DNA of 19,474 nucleotides, taken from contig CAZYPK010000097.1 in NCBI GenBank assembly GCA_964649195.1, forward strand, positions 1 through 19,474, written 5' to 3'. The notes below the pieces were generated by a model. It had not been told where the DNA came from and ran no database searches. It saw nothing but the letters and a program-made list of their open reading frames with translations. Source of the DNA: JTS-RE9 sp964649195 (GTDB lineage: Bacteria; Planctomycetota; Phycisphaerae; Phycisphaerales; Phycisphaeraceae). The translations under genes were made by a program, and so were the position numbers. Shown one piece after another: positions 1 to 6,352 of this stretch. How positions within the stretch are numbered: position 1 is the stretch's first letter; each line of letters opens with the position of its first letter.

Positions 1-77
1 CAGAACTCAGAACTCAGAACTCAGAACTCAGAACTCAGAACGCAGAACTCAGAACTCAGAACTCAGAACTCAGAACT
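1..77. repeat. Heptamer array CAGAACT x11
   Basis: Eleven consecutive 7-bp units CAGAACT run from base 1 to 77, with a single variant (CAGAACG at 36-42). The array stops 3 bp before the rplP Shine-Dalgarno AGGA (80-83). The window begins inside it, so it probably continues upstream. By analogy with the other gaps it may be the right arm of an inverted repeat whose left arm is outside the window; that is inference. Confidence 0.95.
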
Positions 78-90
78 TTAGGATCGCCCC

Positions 91-507
91 ATGGCCATGA
101 TGCCCAAAAGAGTGAAGTTTCGTAAGCAGCAGCGCGGCAAGATGAAGGGCAACGCCACTCGCGGCAACTATGTCGCGTTCGGCGAGTACGGCCTTCAGAG
201 CCTGGAAATGGGCTGGCTGCCCGCCCGGACGATCGAAGCCGGCCGCGTGGCTGCCCGCCAGTTCGTGGCCCGCGAAGGCAAGCTGTTCGTGCGTGTCTTC
301 CCCGACAAGCCGATCAGCAAGAAGCCGCTGGAAACCCGCATGGGCAAGGGCAAGGCTGAACCGGAGTTCTGGGCGGCCGTGGTCAAGGCCGGGACGATTC
401 TTTATGAGATGTCCGGCGTCAGCCGCGACATCGCCCAGGAAGCGTTCACCCGCGTCGCCCACAAGATGCCGTTCAAGACCCGCTTCGTCGAACGCCGTCA
501 CGCTTAA
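91..507 (+). CDS. rplP: Large-subunit ribosomal protein uL16
   Basis: The protein has 138 residues, normal for bacterial L16 (about 136-144). It binds 23S rRNA near the peptidyl-transferase centre and the A-site tRNA elbow and is a late assembly protein. The N-terminus MPKRVKFRKQQRGKMKG is the classic L16 start, followed by the GNYVAFGEYGLQ segment and a basic C-terminus ending FVERRHA. Three ATGs lie close together (91, 97, 100). I chose 91 because AGGA at 80-83 sits 7 nt upstream. It precedes rpmC and rpsQ, the usual order of the end of the S10 operon; rpsC should lie just outside the window. Identification is secure; the exact start is slightly uncertain. Confidence 0.97.
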   Translation: MAMMPKRVKFRKQQRGKMKGNATRGNYVAFGEYGLQSLEMGWLPARTIEAGRVAARQFVAREGKLFVRVFPDKPISKKPLETRMGKGKAEPEFWAAVVKAGTILYEMSGVSRDIAQEAFTRVAHKMPFKTRFVERRHA

Positions 508-514
508 CAATTAA

Positions 515-580
515 GTCCTGGGTCCGGTGTCCGGAGTCAGGGATTTAAGACTCGGAACTCGGAACTCGAAACTCGGAACT
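515..580. repeat. Two adjoining heptamer arrays in rplP-rpmC gap
   Basis: Four degenerate heptamers (GTCCTGG, GTCCGGT, GTCCGGA, GTCAGGG) occupy 515-542, then 4.4 copies of ACTCGGA occupy 550-580 (one unit is ACTCGAA). The second array ends 4 nt before the rpmC start codon, which therefore has no recognisable Shine-Dalgarno sequence. The two arrays are different heptamers and do not pair well with each other. Confidence 0.85.
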
Positions 581-584
581 GATC

Positions 585-791
585 ATGAAAGCCATCGAAG
601 TACACAAGTTCAACGACGAAGAGCTGAAGGTGGAATACGACCGCCTTCGCCGGCATCTTTTCGAGCTGCGCACGCAGGCGGTGACGGAAAAGCTGGAGAA
701 CTCTCGTCAACTGGGCAACATTCGTCGTGACATCGCGCGTCTGCTGACCGAGCAGAAGAGCCGTCAGATCAAGGCAAAGGGAAAGGCGTAA
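585..791 (+). CDS. rpmC: Large-subunit ribosomal protein uL29
   Basis: A 68-residue, helical and charged protein of the usual L29 length (60-70). L29 sits at the polypeptide exit tunnel next to L23 and contributes to the docking area for SRP and trigger factor. Visible hallmarks are an N-terminal ELKVEYDRLRRHLFELRTQ helix and the RRDIARLLTEQ segment matching the L29 signature (R-x-I-A-R-x-x-T). The start ATG is the only reasonable one; the upstream bases GATC after the heptamer array give no good ribosome-binding site, so initiation may depend on structure or coupling. rpsQ follows after 3 nt, which suggests translational coupling. Confidence 0.96.
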   Translation: MKAIEVHKFNDEELKVEYDRLRRHLFELRTQAVTEKLENSRQLGNIRRDIARLLTEQKSRQIKAKGKA

Positions 792-794
792 TCC

Positions 795-1085
795 ATGGCA
801 GACACTCAAACCCAGGCAGAAGCACGCAAACCCCTGACCGGCACCAAGGTCGGCGTCGTCACCAGCGACAGGCGCGACAAGACCCGCAAGGTCGAGATCT
901 ATTTCACCGTCAAGCAGCCCAAGTACGGCAAGTACGTCAAGCGCACCAGCGTGTTCCAGGTGCATGACGAAAAGAACGAAAGCAAAAACGGCGACCGCGT
1001 GGAGATCGCCAACTGCCGCCCGATCAGCAAGACCAAGAGCTGGCGATTGGTGAAGATTGTTGAAAAGGCCCCGGCCGCCGTCTGA
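795..1085 (+). CDS. rpsQ: Small-subunit ribosomal protein uS17
   Basis: The 96-residue protein is about 10 residues longer than typical S17 (80-87); the extra length is an N-terminal MADTQTQAEARKPLT segment. S17 is an OB-fold primary binding protein of 16S rRNA helices 7 and 11. The core GTKVGVVTSDRRDKTRKVEI and the C-terminal signature GDRVEIANCRPISKTKSW are clear. The start is 3 nt after the rpmC stop, with AAAGG inside the rpmC end as a possible ribosome-binding site. Together with rplP and rpmC it forms the usual S10-operon tail. Confidence 0.96.
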   Translation: MADTQTQAEARKPLTGTKVGVVTSDRRDKTRKVEIYFTVKQPKYGKYVKRTSVFQVHDEKNESKNGDRVEIANCRPISKTKSWRLVKIVEKAPAAV

Positions 1086-1103
1086 GCCGCTTGCGGCGTG
1101 GCA
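1085..1103 (+). repeat. Dispersed repeat AGCCGCTTGCGGCGTRGCA, copy 1
   Basis: The 19-bp sequence in the rpsQ-rplN gap contains the small palindrome GCCGC-TT-GCGGC. Near-identical copies occur at 6459-6477 (opposite orientation) and 9447-9465. It lies just upstream of the rplN ribosome-binding site AGGA (1111-1114). Confidence 0.8.
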
Positions 1104-1121
1104 CTCTATCAGGACTGAATC

Positions 1122-1508
1122 ATGCTCCAACAAGAATCAAGAGTTGATGTGTGCGACAACACCGGCGCCAAGATCGCCTACGTGATCCGCGTCATGGGCG
1201 GCACCACCCGCAAGGGCCGCTTCACCCGTCGCATGGCGACCGTCGGCGACAAGGTCGTCTGCTCGGTGAAGAAGGCGCTGCCCGGCGGCGACATGAAGGC
1301 CGGCACCGTGGTCAAGGGCGTCGTCGTCCGCACCGCCAAGCCTCTTCGCCGCGCCGATGGCAGCTACGTGAAGTTCGATCGCTCCGCCATCGTGCTCATC
1401 GACGACGAAGGCAACCCGCGCGGCACGCGCATCTTCGGCGCCGTCGCCCGTGAGCTTCGTGAAAAGAACTTCATGAAGATCGTCTCCCTGGCGTCGGAAG
1501 TGGTGTGA
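1122..1508 (+). CDS. rplN: Large-subunit ribosomal protein uL14
   Basis: At 128 residues it is slightly longer than usual (122). L14 is a beta-barrel protein at the subunit interface contacting 16S helix 14 and L19. The start MLQQESRVDVCDNTGAK matches the family start M-I-Q-x-x-[TS]. The signature region GVVVRTAKPLRRADGSYVKF is present, followed by DRSAIVLID, where most bacteria have D-D-N-A; the Arg and Ser are mild substitutions. It ends with REKNFMKIVSLASEVV, with two extra residues. AGGA at 1111-1114 lies 7 nt before the ATG. rplX and rplE follow, as in the standard spc operon. Confidence 0.97.
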   Translation: MLQQESRVDVCDNTGAKIAYVIRVMGGTTRKGRFTRRMATVGDKVVCSVKKALPGGDMKAGTVVKGVVVRTAKPLRRADGSYVKFDRSAIVLIDDEGNPRGTRIFGAVARELREKNFMKIVSLASEVV

Positions 1509-1514
1509 GAGGAA

Positions 1515-1666
1515 AGGGCCTGGGGAGCAGGGCCTGGGGCCTAGGTCGATCAAACCGAATCGCTGGTGCGGAGTTTTGTGCAAACTGTTTTCCCCCAGGC
1601 CCTAGGCCCCAATCCCTAGGCCCTCTTAATGACCCCCCAGGCCCTGGGCCCTTCGCCCTAGGCCCT
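1515..1666. repeat. AGGCCCT heptamer inverted repeat, rplN-rplX gap
   Basis: The left arm (1515-1549) reads AGGGCCT, GGGGAGC, AGGGCCT, GGGGCCT, AGGTCGA. Two right-hand blocks at 1597-1624 (AGGCCCT, AGGCCCC, AATCCCT, AGGCCCT) and 1639-1666 (AGGCCCT, GGGCCCT, TCGCCCT, AGGCCCT) are the complementary heptamer in the same 7-bp register. The transcript could fold into a GC-rich hairpin with a loop of about 50-90 nt. No U-tract follows, so it does not look like an intrinsic terminator. Confidence 0.9.
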
Positions 1667-1682
1667 TTACCGAGAGTTTCCC

Positions 1683-2021
1683 ATGCCTCGACATGTACGA
1701 AAAGGCGATCTGGTTCAGGTGATCACCGGCGATGACAAAGGTCGCCAGGGCACGATCATGAAGGTGATTCCCAAGCGCGACCTGGTGATCATTCAGGGCA
1801 TCAATGTGCATAAGAAGCACATCAAGCCGAACCAGCGCTACCAGCAGGGCGCGGTGATCGACAAGGAAATGCCGGTGCACATCTCCAACGTGCTGCCGGT
1901 GGTCGATGGCAAGCCCACCCGCGTGCGGTTCGTGGAGAACGCCGACGGCTCGAAGGTCCGCGTGTCGGTCCGCACCGGCGCCCAGATCGGCCAGCCGATC
2001 CGCAAGGCTGTGAAGAAGTAA
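1683..2021 (+). CDS. rplX: Large-subunit ribosomal protein uL24
   Basis: A 112-residue protein of normal L24 length. L24 is an assembly initiator that binds the 5' end of 23S rRNA near the exit tunnel. The N-terminal KOW motif is clear (VRKGDLVQVITGDDKGRQG, residues 5-23), followed by VIIQGINVHKKHIKP and the second-domain segment. The start MPRHVRKGD is the only plausible one; GAGAG a few bases upstream is a modest ribosome-binding site. It follows the large AGGCCCT palindrome. Confidence 0.97.
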   Translation: MPRHVRKGDLVQVITGDDKGRQGTIMKVIPKRDLVIIQGINVHKKHIKPNQRYQQGAVIDKEMPVHISNVLPVVDGKPTRVRFVENADGSKVRVSVRTGAQIGQPIRKAVKK

Positions 2022-2091
2022 GCGACAGGCGACCGTTCAATGGCATCAGACCGCGTGCAGGTGAAACATCGCACGCAGCAGGAATACGACC

Positions 2092-2679
2092 ATGACCCCG
2101 CGAATGAAACAAAAGTATGTCGAGGAAGTCACCGCCAAGGTGAAGGAAACCTTCGGCATCACCAACCCGATGGCGACGCCCCGCTTTGACAAGATCGTCG
2201 TGCAGGTGGGCATGGGCAAGAGCCTCGAAGGCACCAAGCTCAACGCCAAGCACAAGGATCAGGTGCTCAAGGACCTGACCGTCATCACCGGCCAGAAGCC
2301 CGTGATCACCATCGCCAAGAAGTCGGTGGCGAACTTCAAGGTTCGCGCCGGCTACGAAAACGGCGCCCGCGTCACGATGCGCGGCGACCGCATGTGGGAG
2401 TTCCTCGATCGCCTGATCAACCTGGCCATCCCCCGCATCAAGGACTTCCGCGGCGTCAACGTCAGGAGCTTCGACGGTCGCGGCAACTACTCGATGGGCG
2501 TGACCGAACAGGGCATCTTCCCGGAAGTCGATATGGCCGAGGCGGTTTACACGCATGGAATGAACATCAACATCGTCTTCAAGAACAGCACGAACGAAAA
2601 GTCGCTGTTCGTGCTCAAGGAACTGGGCATGCCGTTCCAGAAGCCGGAAGATCGACAGGCCCGCGTGGTGGGAAGTTGA
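2092..2679 (+). CDS. rplE: Large-subunit ribosomal protein uL5
   Basis: L5 binds 5S rRNA and contacts the P-site tRNA and S13 through bridge B1b. The 195-residue protein is slightly longer than E. coli L5 (179). The family core is evident: NPMATPRFDKIVVQVGMG, then TGQKPVITIAKKSVANFKVR, then GYENGARVTMRGDRMWEFLDRL, and the C-terminal NYSMGVTEQGIFPEVD. AGGAA at 2080-2084 sits 7 nt before the ATG. Its TGA stop (2677-2679) overlaps the first heptamer of the following repeat array by two bases. Confidence 0.97.
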   Translation: MTPRMKQKYVEEVTAKVKETFGITNPMATPRFDKIVVQVGMGKSLEGTKLNAKHKDQVLKDLTVITGQKPVITIAKKSVANFKVRAGYENGARVTMRGDRMWEFLDRLINLAIPRIKDFRGVNVRSFDGRGNYSMGVTEQGIFPEVDMAEAVYTHGMNINIVFKNSTNEKSLFVLKELGMPFQKPEDRQARVVGS

Positions 2680-2735
2680 GATTTGAGATTTGGGATTGGA
2701 AAGCTGATAGCTGATAGCTGATAGCTGAAAGCTGA
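2678..2735. repeat. Hybrid heptamer array in rplE-rpsN gap
   Basis: Three heptamers GAGATTT, GAGATTT, GGGATTG (2678-2698) begin inside the rplE stop codon. Five heptamers of a different family follow: AAGCTGA, TAGCTGA three times, AAGCTGA (2701-2735). The rpsN Shine-Dalgarno GGAG (2748-2751) follows after 12 nt. The (AGCTGAT)n part has TGA or TAG in all three frames because the 7-bp period cycles the frame. No complementary partner array lies in this gap. Confidence 0.92.
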
Positions 2736-2758
2736 GATGTTCGCACTGGAGTTTTGCA

Positions 2759-3028
2759 ATGTCAACGAAATCATCGGTGGTTCGCAATGATCGGGTGAGG
2801 CAGACGGTGGCCAAGTATGCCGCTCTTCGTCTGGAGCTGAAGCTGGCGGGCAATTATGCCGCGTTGCAGAAGCTGCCTCGCGATGCGAGTCCGACGCGCC
2901 TTCGCAACCGATGCGCCTTGACGGGCCGGGCCCGCGGCGTGTATGCGAAGTTCAAGCTTTGCCGGATCAAGTTCCGCGAGCTGGCCTTGGAAGGCAAGAT
3001 TCCGGGCATGCGAAAGTCGAGTTGGTAG
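2759..3028 (+). CDS. rpsN: Small-subunit ribosomal protein uS14, short zinc-free form
   Basis: S14 helps assemble the 30S head. The 89-residue length lies between the 61-residue zinc form and the 101-residue E. coli form, as in some other phyla. Hallmarks are LQKLPRDASPTRLRNRC and the terminal GKIPGMRKSSW. Of the four zinc cysteines in the C+ form only the first of each pair remains (Cys52 and Cys68), so zinc is probably not bound; this looks like a half-decayed ribbon. GGAG at 2748-2751 is 7 nt from the ATG. It is flanked on both sides by heptamer arrays. Confidence 0.96.
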   Translation: MSTKSSVVRNDRVRQTVAKYAALRLELKLAGNYAALQKLPRDASPTRLRNRCALTGRARGVYAKFKLCRIKFRELALEGKIPGMRKSSW

Positions 3029-3032
3029 GGAA

Positions 3033-3225
3033 AGCTTTCAGCCGTCAGCTTTCAGCTTTCAGCCTCAAGGCAGGCGGAGTTGAAAAGTCCGAGGCTGATA
3101 GCTGATAGCTGATAGCTGATAGCTTTCAAGACGTGAATTGAATGCAACGTACACCATGCCGAGGGCAAGGACCCAAGGCTGATAGCTGAAAGCTGACGGC
3201 TGATAGCTGACGGCTGAAAGCTTCC
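3033..3225. repeat. AGCTGAT heptamer palindrome, rpsN-rpsH gap
   Basis: The left arm (3033-3067) has five heptamers of AGCTTTC type. A middle array (3093-3127) reads GGCTGAT, AGCTGAT x3, AGCTTTC, and the right arm (3177-3225) has seven heptamers of AGCTGAA or GGCTGAC type ending AGCTTCC. The left arm is complementary to both the middle and right arrays, so two alternative stems are possible. The element begins 4 nt after the rpsN stop and ends 2 nt before the rpsH GGAGAG. Confidence 0.94.
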
Positions 3226-3238
3226 ACGGAGAGCACGA

Positions 3239-3637
3239 ATGTCGTTGAACGACACCATTGCCGACATGCTGACCCGGATTCGCAACGCGGCCAAGAACCG
3301 CGCGGCTTCCGTGGACTGCCTCAACAGCAAAATCTGCCAGGGCATCGCCGCGGTGCTCAAGGAAGAAGGCTACATCGGCGAGTTCCACGTGATCGAGGAT
3401 GGACGTCAGGGCATCCTTCGCGTGGCGCTCCGCTACGGCCCGCGCGGCGAACCGACGTTCACCACGCTCAAGCGCCAGAGCAAGCCCGGCTGCCGCGTGT
3501 ATGTCGGCGTTGACAAAATTCCCCGCCCGATGGCGGGCATGGGCATCTCGATCGTCTCCACGCCCCAGGGCGTGCTCAGCGATCGCAAGGCCCGCAGCCG
3601 AAAGGTCGGCGGCGAACTGATCGCCACCGTCGAGTAA
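3239..3637 (+). CDS. rpsH: Small-subunit ribosomal protein uS8
   Basis: S8 is a primary binder of 16S helix 21; in E. coli it also represses the spc operon by binding its mRNA. At 132 residues it has the usual length. The start SLNDTIADMLTRIRNA is diagnostic, and the C-terminal signature STPQGVLSDRKARSRKVGGEL (positions about 107-127) is intact. GGAGAG at 3228-3233 precedes the ATG. Whether the palindromic spacer upstream includes an S8-like target cannot be judged by eye; I saw no obvious copy of a helix 21-like site. Confidence 0.97.
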   Translation: MSLNDTIADMLTRIRNAAKNRAASVDCLNSKICQGIAAVLKEEGYIGEFHVIEDGRQGILRVALRYGPRGEPTFTTLKRQSKPGCRVYVGVDKIPRPMAGMGISIVSTPQGVLSDRKARSRKVGGELIATVE

Positions 3638-3642
3638 GGCAA

Positions 3643-3717
3643 AGAGGTCGGAAGGCAAGAGGTCAGAGATCAGAGGTCGGAAGTCAGTTTCGCCTTGATT
3701 GGTCGCAACCTCTGATC
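3643..3717. repeat. AGAGGTC heptamer array with partner, rpsH-rplF gap
   Basis: Units AGAGGTC (3643), GGAAGGC (3650), AGAGGTC (3658), AGAGATC (3665), AGAGGTC (3672) and GGAAGTC (3679) form a degenerate 7-bp array. The partner ACCTCTGATC at 3708-3717 is a perfect 10-bp complement of GATCAGAGGT at 3668-3677, giving a hairpin with a 30-nt loop. Confidence 0.85.
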
Positions 3718-3727
3718 GGTGAACAAG

Positions 3728-3750
3728 CGTCGTGCGTTGCACGACGGCTA
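3728..3750 (-). repeat. TAGCCG-type hairpin 1
   Basis: On the minus strand it reads TAGC, then arm CGTCGTGC, loop AAC, arm GCACGACG: a perfect 8-bp stem. It lies just upstream of the rplF Shine-Dalgarno AGGAG (3757-3761). Four other hairpins in the window share the (T/G)AGC-CG head with different arm sequences. Confidence 0.85.
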
Positions 3751-3767
3751 AACGTCAGGAGTTTCCT

Positions 3768-4319
3768 ATGTCACGAATCGGCAAAAAACCCATGGCGATC
3801 CCGGCCAATGTCAAGATCGCGGTCGCCAACCGCGTCGTGACGGTCGAGTCCGGCAAGAACAAGCTCACCTACACCCACCGCCCGGAGGTGGAGATCAAGA
3901 TCGACGACGCGGGCAAGGAGCTTCTTGTCAACCGCAAGGATGATTCCAAGATGGCCCGCGCCATGCACGGCACCACCCGCCGCCTGATTGAAAACATGGT
4001 CACCGGCGTGACCGTGGGGTTCAAGAGGGAAATGGAGCTCAACGGCGTGGGCTGGACCTGCCAGGTGCAGGGCCAGAAGGTCAAGCTCAACGTGGGCTAT
4101 GCGGATGTCCGCGAGGTGATCGTGCCCGCTGGCGTCACGGTGACGGTGGTTCAGAACAAGATCACCGTGGCCGGCACCGACAAGCAGGCCGTGGGCCAGG
4201 TCGCGGCCAAGATACGTTCGCACCGCGAGCCGGAGCCTTACAACGGCAAGGGCATCAAGTATGCGGATGAAGTCATCGTCCGCAAGCAGGGCAAGCAGTT
4301 CGCGGGCGGTTCGGCTTGA
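3768..4319 (+). CDS. rplF: Large-subunit ribosomal protein uL6
   Basis: L6 binds 23S helix 97 near the sarcin-ricin loop and the GTPase-associated centre. The protein has 183 residues (E. coli 177). The start MSRIGKKPMAIP is the family start, with AGGAG at 3757-3761 6 nt upstream; the frame stays open to a GTG at 3732 but that extension is not conserved. The C-terminal L6 signature EPEPYNGKGIKYADE is complete. It has two homologous alpha-beta domains as usual. Confidence 0.97.
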   Translation: MSRIGKKPMAIPANVKIAVANRVVTVESGKNKLTYTHRPEVEIKIDDAGKELLVNRKDDSKMARAMHGTTRRLIENMVTGVTVGFKREMELNGVGWTCQVQGQKVKLNVGYADVREVIVPAGVTVTVVQNKITVAGTDKQAVGQVAAKIRSHREPEPYNGKGIKYADEVIVRKQGKQFAGGSA

Positions 4320-4328
4320 TATAAGTAA

Positions 4329-4421
4329 GTTTCGGGTTTCGAGTTTCGAGTTCCGAGTTGTTAAGAACCAGGACGCGGAATTTGAACGGATTGGAAATTT
4401 GAGATTTGAGATTTGAGATTT
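4329..4421. repeat. Two heptamer arrays in rplF-rplR gap
   Basis: GTTTCGG, GTTTCGA, GTTTCGA, GTTCCGA, GTTGTTA run in register from 4329 to 4363. A second array GAAATTT, GAGATTT x3 covers 4394-4421. The two belong to different families and are not complementary to each other. The rplR start follows 23 nt later. Confidence 0.9.
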
Positions 4422-4444
4422 GCAGACAGGACACCGGTGATTTC

Positions 4445-4798
4445 ATGAACTCCACGAAGATCAAAGCCAAGCGTCAGAACCGTCGCAAGACCCACATTCG
4501 CAAGACGCTCACCGGCTCGACCGAGCGTCCGCGTCTGACGGTCTATCGAAGCCTGAGCCATATTTACGCTCAGATCATCGATGACACGACCGGCAACACC
4601 CTCGTCGCGGCCAGCAGCGTCGAAGCCAAAGCGGTCGGCGGCAACAAGGCGGCAGCGACTGAAATCGGCAAGCGGTTGGCTGAAAAGGCCAAGGCCGCCG
4701 GCGTGACCAAGGTCGCCTTCGACCGTAACGGATTCAAGTACCACGGCCGCGTCAAGGCCCTGGCCGACGGCGCCCGCGAAGGCGGGTTGTCGTTCTGA
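4445..4798 (+). CDS. rplR: Large-subunit ribosomal protein uL18
   Basis: L18 binds 5S rRNA with L5 and anchors it in the central protuberance. From the ATG at 4445 the protein has 117 residues, the normal length, with the basic start KIKAKRQNRRKTHIRKTLTG, the RPRLTVYRSLSHIYAQIIDD core, and the ending FDRNGFKYHGRVKALADGAR. The frame is open upstream to a TTG at 4406, but that lies within the GAGATTT repeat array and is rejected. Possible ribosome-binding sites are GGTGA (4436-4440) or AGGA (4428-4431); neither has ideal spacing. Confidence 0.96.
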   Translation: MNSTKIKAKRQNRRKTHIRKTLTGSTERPRLTVYRSLSHIYAQIIDDTTGNTLVAASSVEAKAVGGNKAAATEIGKRLAEKAKAAGVTKVAFDRNGFKYHGRVKALADGAREGGLSF

Positions 4799-4800
4799 AA

Positions 4801-4990
4801 AGCTGTCAGCTATCAGCTATCAGCTTTCAGCTTTAAGGCAGGAAGGCAGAGAGGCACGAAGGCACGAAGGCACGAAGGCACAGAGGCACGAAGGCGTGAA
4901 GACACGAAGGTTTGAAGAACACTGTTTCGCATTAACGATGGAATCCCAGGTTTTAGGCTGATGGCTGAAAGCTGATCGCTGACAGCTTCT
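4801..4990. repeat. Composite palindromic element A, rplR-rpsE gap
   Basis: The left arm has five heptamers (AGCTGTC, AGCTATC x2, AGCTTTC, AGCTTTA; 4801-4835) and begins 3 nt after the rplR stop. The right arm has five complementary heptamers (GGCTGAT, GGCTGAA, AGCTGAT, CGCTGAC, AGCTTCT; 4956-4990). Between them is an 8-bp array of GAAGGCAC type (about 4840-4909) and a unique stretch at 4920-4948 that recurs at 6532-6560. The right arm ends 1 nt before the rpsE ribosome-binding site AAAGG (4992-4996). Confidence 0.93.
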
Positions 4991-5004
4991 TAAAGGCTCC
5001 TCCC

Positions 5005-5694
5005 ATGGCAGAACGCATCTCGGACGAAACGCAGGAACTCGAATCCACCACCGTCGGCATCTACCGCACGGCGGCGGTGGTCAAGGGTGGCCGTCGCTTC
5101 AGCTTTTCCGCTCTGGTCGTCGTCGGCGACCGTCGCGGCAAGGTGGGCATCGGTTACGGCAAGGCGCCGGGCGTGCCCGCCGCCATCGAGAAGGCCCAGA
5201 AGAACGCCCGCAAGGCGATGTTCCAGATCGCGCTTCAGGAAGGCACGATTCCCCATGCCGTCAACGCCCGTTTCGGCGCGTCGATGGTGCGATTGGTGCC
5301 CGCCGCCCCCGGCACGGGCGTCATCGCCGGCGCCACGGTGCGTGCGATGCTCGAGATGGCCGGCGTGAAGGATTGCCTGACCAAGGCGTATGGCTCGACC
5401 AATCAGAAGAACCTGGTGAAGGCCGCGCTTGAAGGGCTGCGATCGCTCAAGACCAAGGCGACGATCGCCCGCATTCGCGGCATCGATCTGGATGAGACGG
5501 ATGTGGAACGTGTGCTCGAGGCCGGTCGCCGTTATGCTCCCACCGCCGCGGTGAGCAACGACCGCGCCAAGGGTCCGGTGAACAAGGTCGGCCAGAAGAA
5601 TGCCGCCAAGGGCGGCAAGGGCCGTCGCCGCCGCGAAGAGGAAGCCGCCCCCGCCGCGGAGGGCGCCGGTGAAGCCGCGGCGCCGCAGGCGTGA
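5005..5694 (+). CDS. rpsE: Small-subunit ribosomal protein uS5 with C-terminal extension
   Basis: S5 lies at the mRNA entry channel and contributes to decoding accuracy and helicase activity. The N-terminal double-stranded RNA-binding-like domain spans about residues 18-82, with KGGRRFSFSALVVVGD and GKVGIGYGKAPGVPAAIEKA; the C-terminal domain runs to about residue 175, with GVIAGATVRAMLEMAGVKD. At 229 residues it is about 60 longer than E. coli S5 (167). The extra tail has a Lys/Arg-rich block (KGGKGRRRREEE) followed by an acidic/alanine end. AAAGG at 4992-4996 is 8 nt from the ATG. rpmD (L30), which follows rpsE in E. coli, is missing. Confidence 0.97.
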   Translation: MAERISDETQELESTTVGIYRTAAVVKGGRRFSFSALVVVGDRRGKVGIGYGKAPGVPAAIEKAQKNARKAMFQIALQEGTIPHAVNARFGASMVRLVPAAPGTGVIAGATVRAMLEMAGVKDCLTKAYGSTNQKNLVKAALEGLRSLKTKATIARIRGIDLDETDVERVLEAGRRYAPTAAVSNDRAKGPVNKVGQKNAAKGGKGRRRREEEAAPAAEGAGEAAAPQA

Positions 5695-5698
5695 AGTT

Positions 5699-5790
5699 GA
5701 TTTTGGATTTGGGATTTCGGATTTCGGAGTTGGGATCGGAGATTTGAAATTTCAGATTTGAGATTATCTGAATGCTGATAGCTGACCGCT
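5699..5790. repeat. Ten-unit GATTTCG heptamer array plus GCTGAC units, rpsE-rplO gap
   Basis: Ten heptamers lie in strict 7-bp register from 5699 to 5768 (GATTTTG, GATTTGG, GATTTCG x2, GAGTTGG, GATCGGA, GATTTGA, AATTTCA, GATTTGA, GATTATC). A short run of the other family (GCTGATA, GCTGACC, GCTGACA) covers 5774-5794 approximately. The array starts 4 nt after the rpsE stop codon. Only a small self-complementary part (GAAATTTC) is seen. Confidence 0.93.
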
Positions 5791-5818
5791 GACAACTTTT
5801 CCCCTTGAGTACCCGGCC

Positions 5819-6352
5819 ATGATGATTCACGATATTACTCCCCTGGTTCCCGCCAACAAGAAGCGCAAGCGTCTTGGTCGCGGCATTGCATCGGGTCACG
5901 GCAAGACCTGCGGCCGCGGCCAAAAGGGTGCGGGTGCCCGTTCGGGTTGGGGCGGTTCGATCCGTGCCAGCCGTGAAGGCGGCTCGACGCCGTTCTTCCG
6001 CCGGTTGCCCAAGCGCGGCTTCACGAACTTTGATTTCAAGAAGCACTACGTGGTGGTCAACCTCAAGGATCTGGAGAGCAAGTTCGAGAACGGCGCGGAA
6101 GTGACCGCCGAGGCTTGCGTCCAGGCCGGCCTGATTCACGACACCAAGACGCCGCTGAAGATTCTGGGCGATGGCGAGCTGACGAAGAAGCTGTCGGTGA
6201 CGGCTGCGTACTTCTCCAAGTCCGCCGCCGCCAAGATCGCCCAAGCCGGCGGCACCGCCAACGGCCCGGTGGGCAAGGAAATCGTGAAGGTCATCACCCC
6301 GGCGGGTATTCCTGAAAAGGCCGGCGCGAAAAAGGAAAAGCCGGCGGAGTGA
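5819..6352 (+). CDS. rplO: Large-subunit ribosomal protein uL15
   Basis: L15 is a late-assembly protein that threads a basic N-terminal extension into 23S rRNA domain II. The 177-residue product has the glycine/arginine-rich N-terminus (KKRKRLGRGIASGHGKTCGRGQKGAGARSG split over residues 14-43) and FEGGQ-like region SREGGSTPFFRRLPKRGF. It is about 30 residues longer than E. coli L15 (144), mainly at the C-terminus (PEKAGAKKEKPAE). ATG codons at 5819 and 5822 are both possible; no strong ribosome-binding site is seen (GAG at 5806-5808). Confidence 0.96.
   Translation: MMIHDITPLVPANKKRKRLGRGIASGHGKTCGRGQKGAGARSGWGGSIRASREGGSTPFFRRLPKRGFTNFDFKKHYVVVNLKDLESKFENGAEVTAEACVQAGLIHDTKTPLKILGDGELTKKLSVTAAYFSKSAAAKIAQAGGTANGPVGKEIVKVITPAGIPEKAGAKKEKPAE

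Noticed and set aside
1..77. CRISPR array
   Set aside because: Units are 7 bp and directly contiguous with no spacers; it is a simple tandem heptamer repeat.
1822..2853. Minus-strand open frame of 343 codons across rplX, rplE and rpsN
   Set aside because: It spans three ribosomal protein genes and repeats on the opposite strand and has no domain; codon bias shadow.
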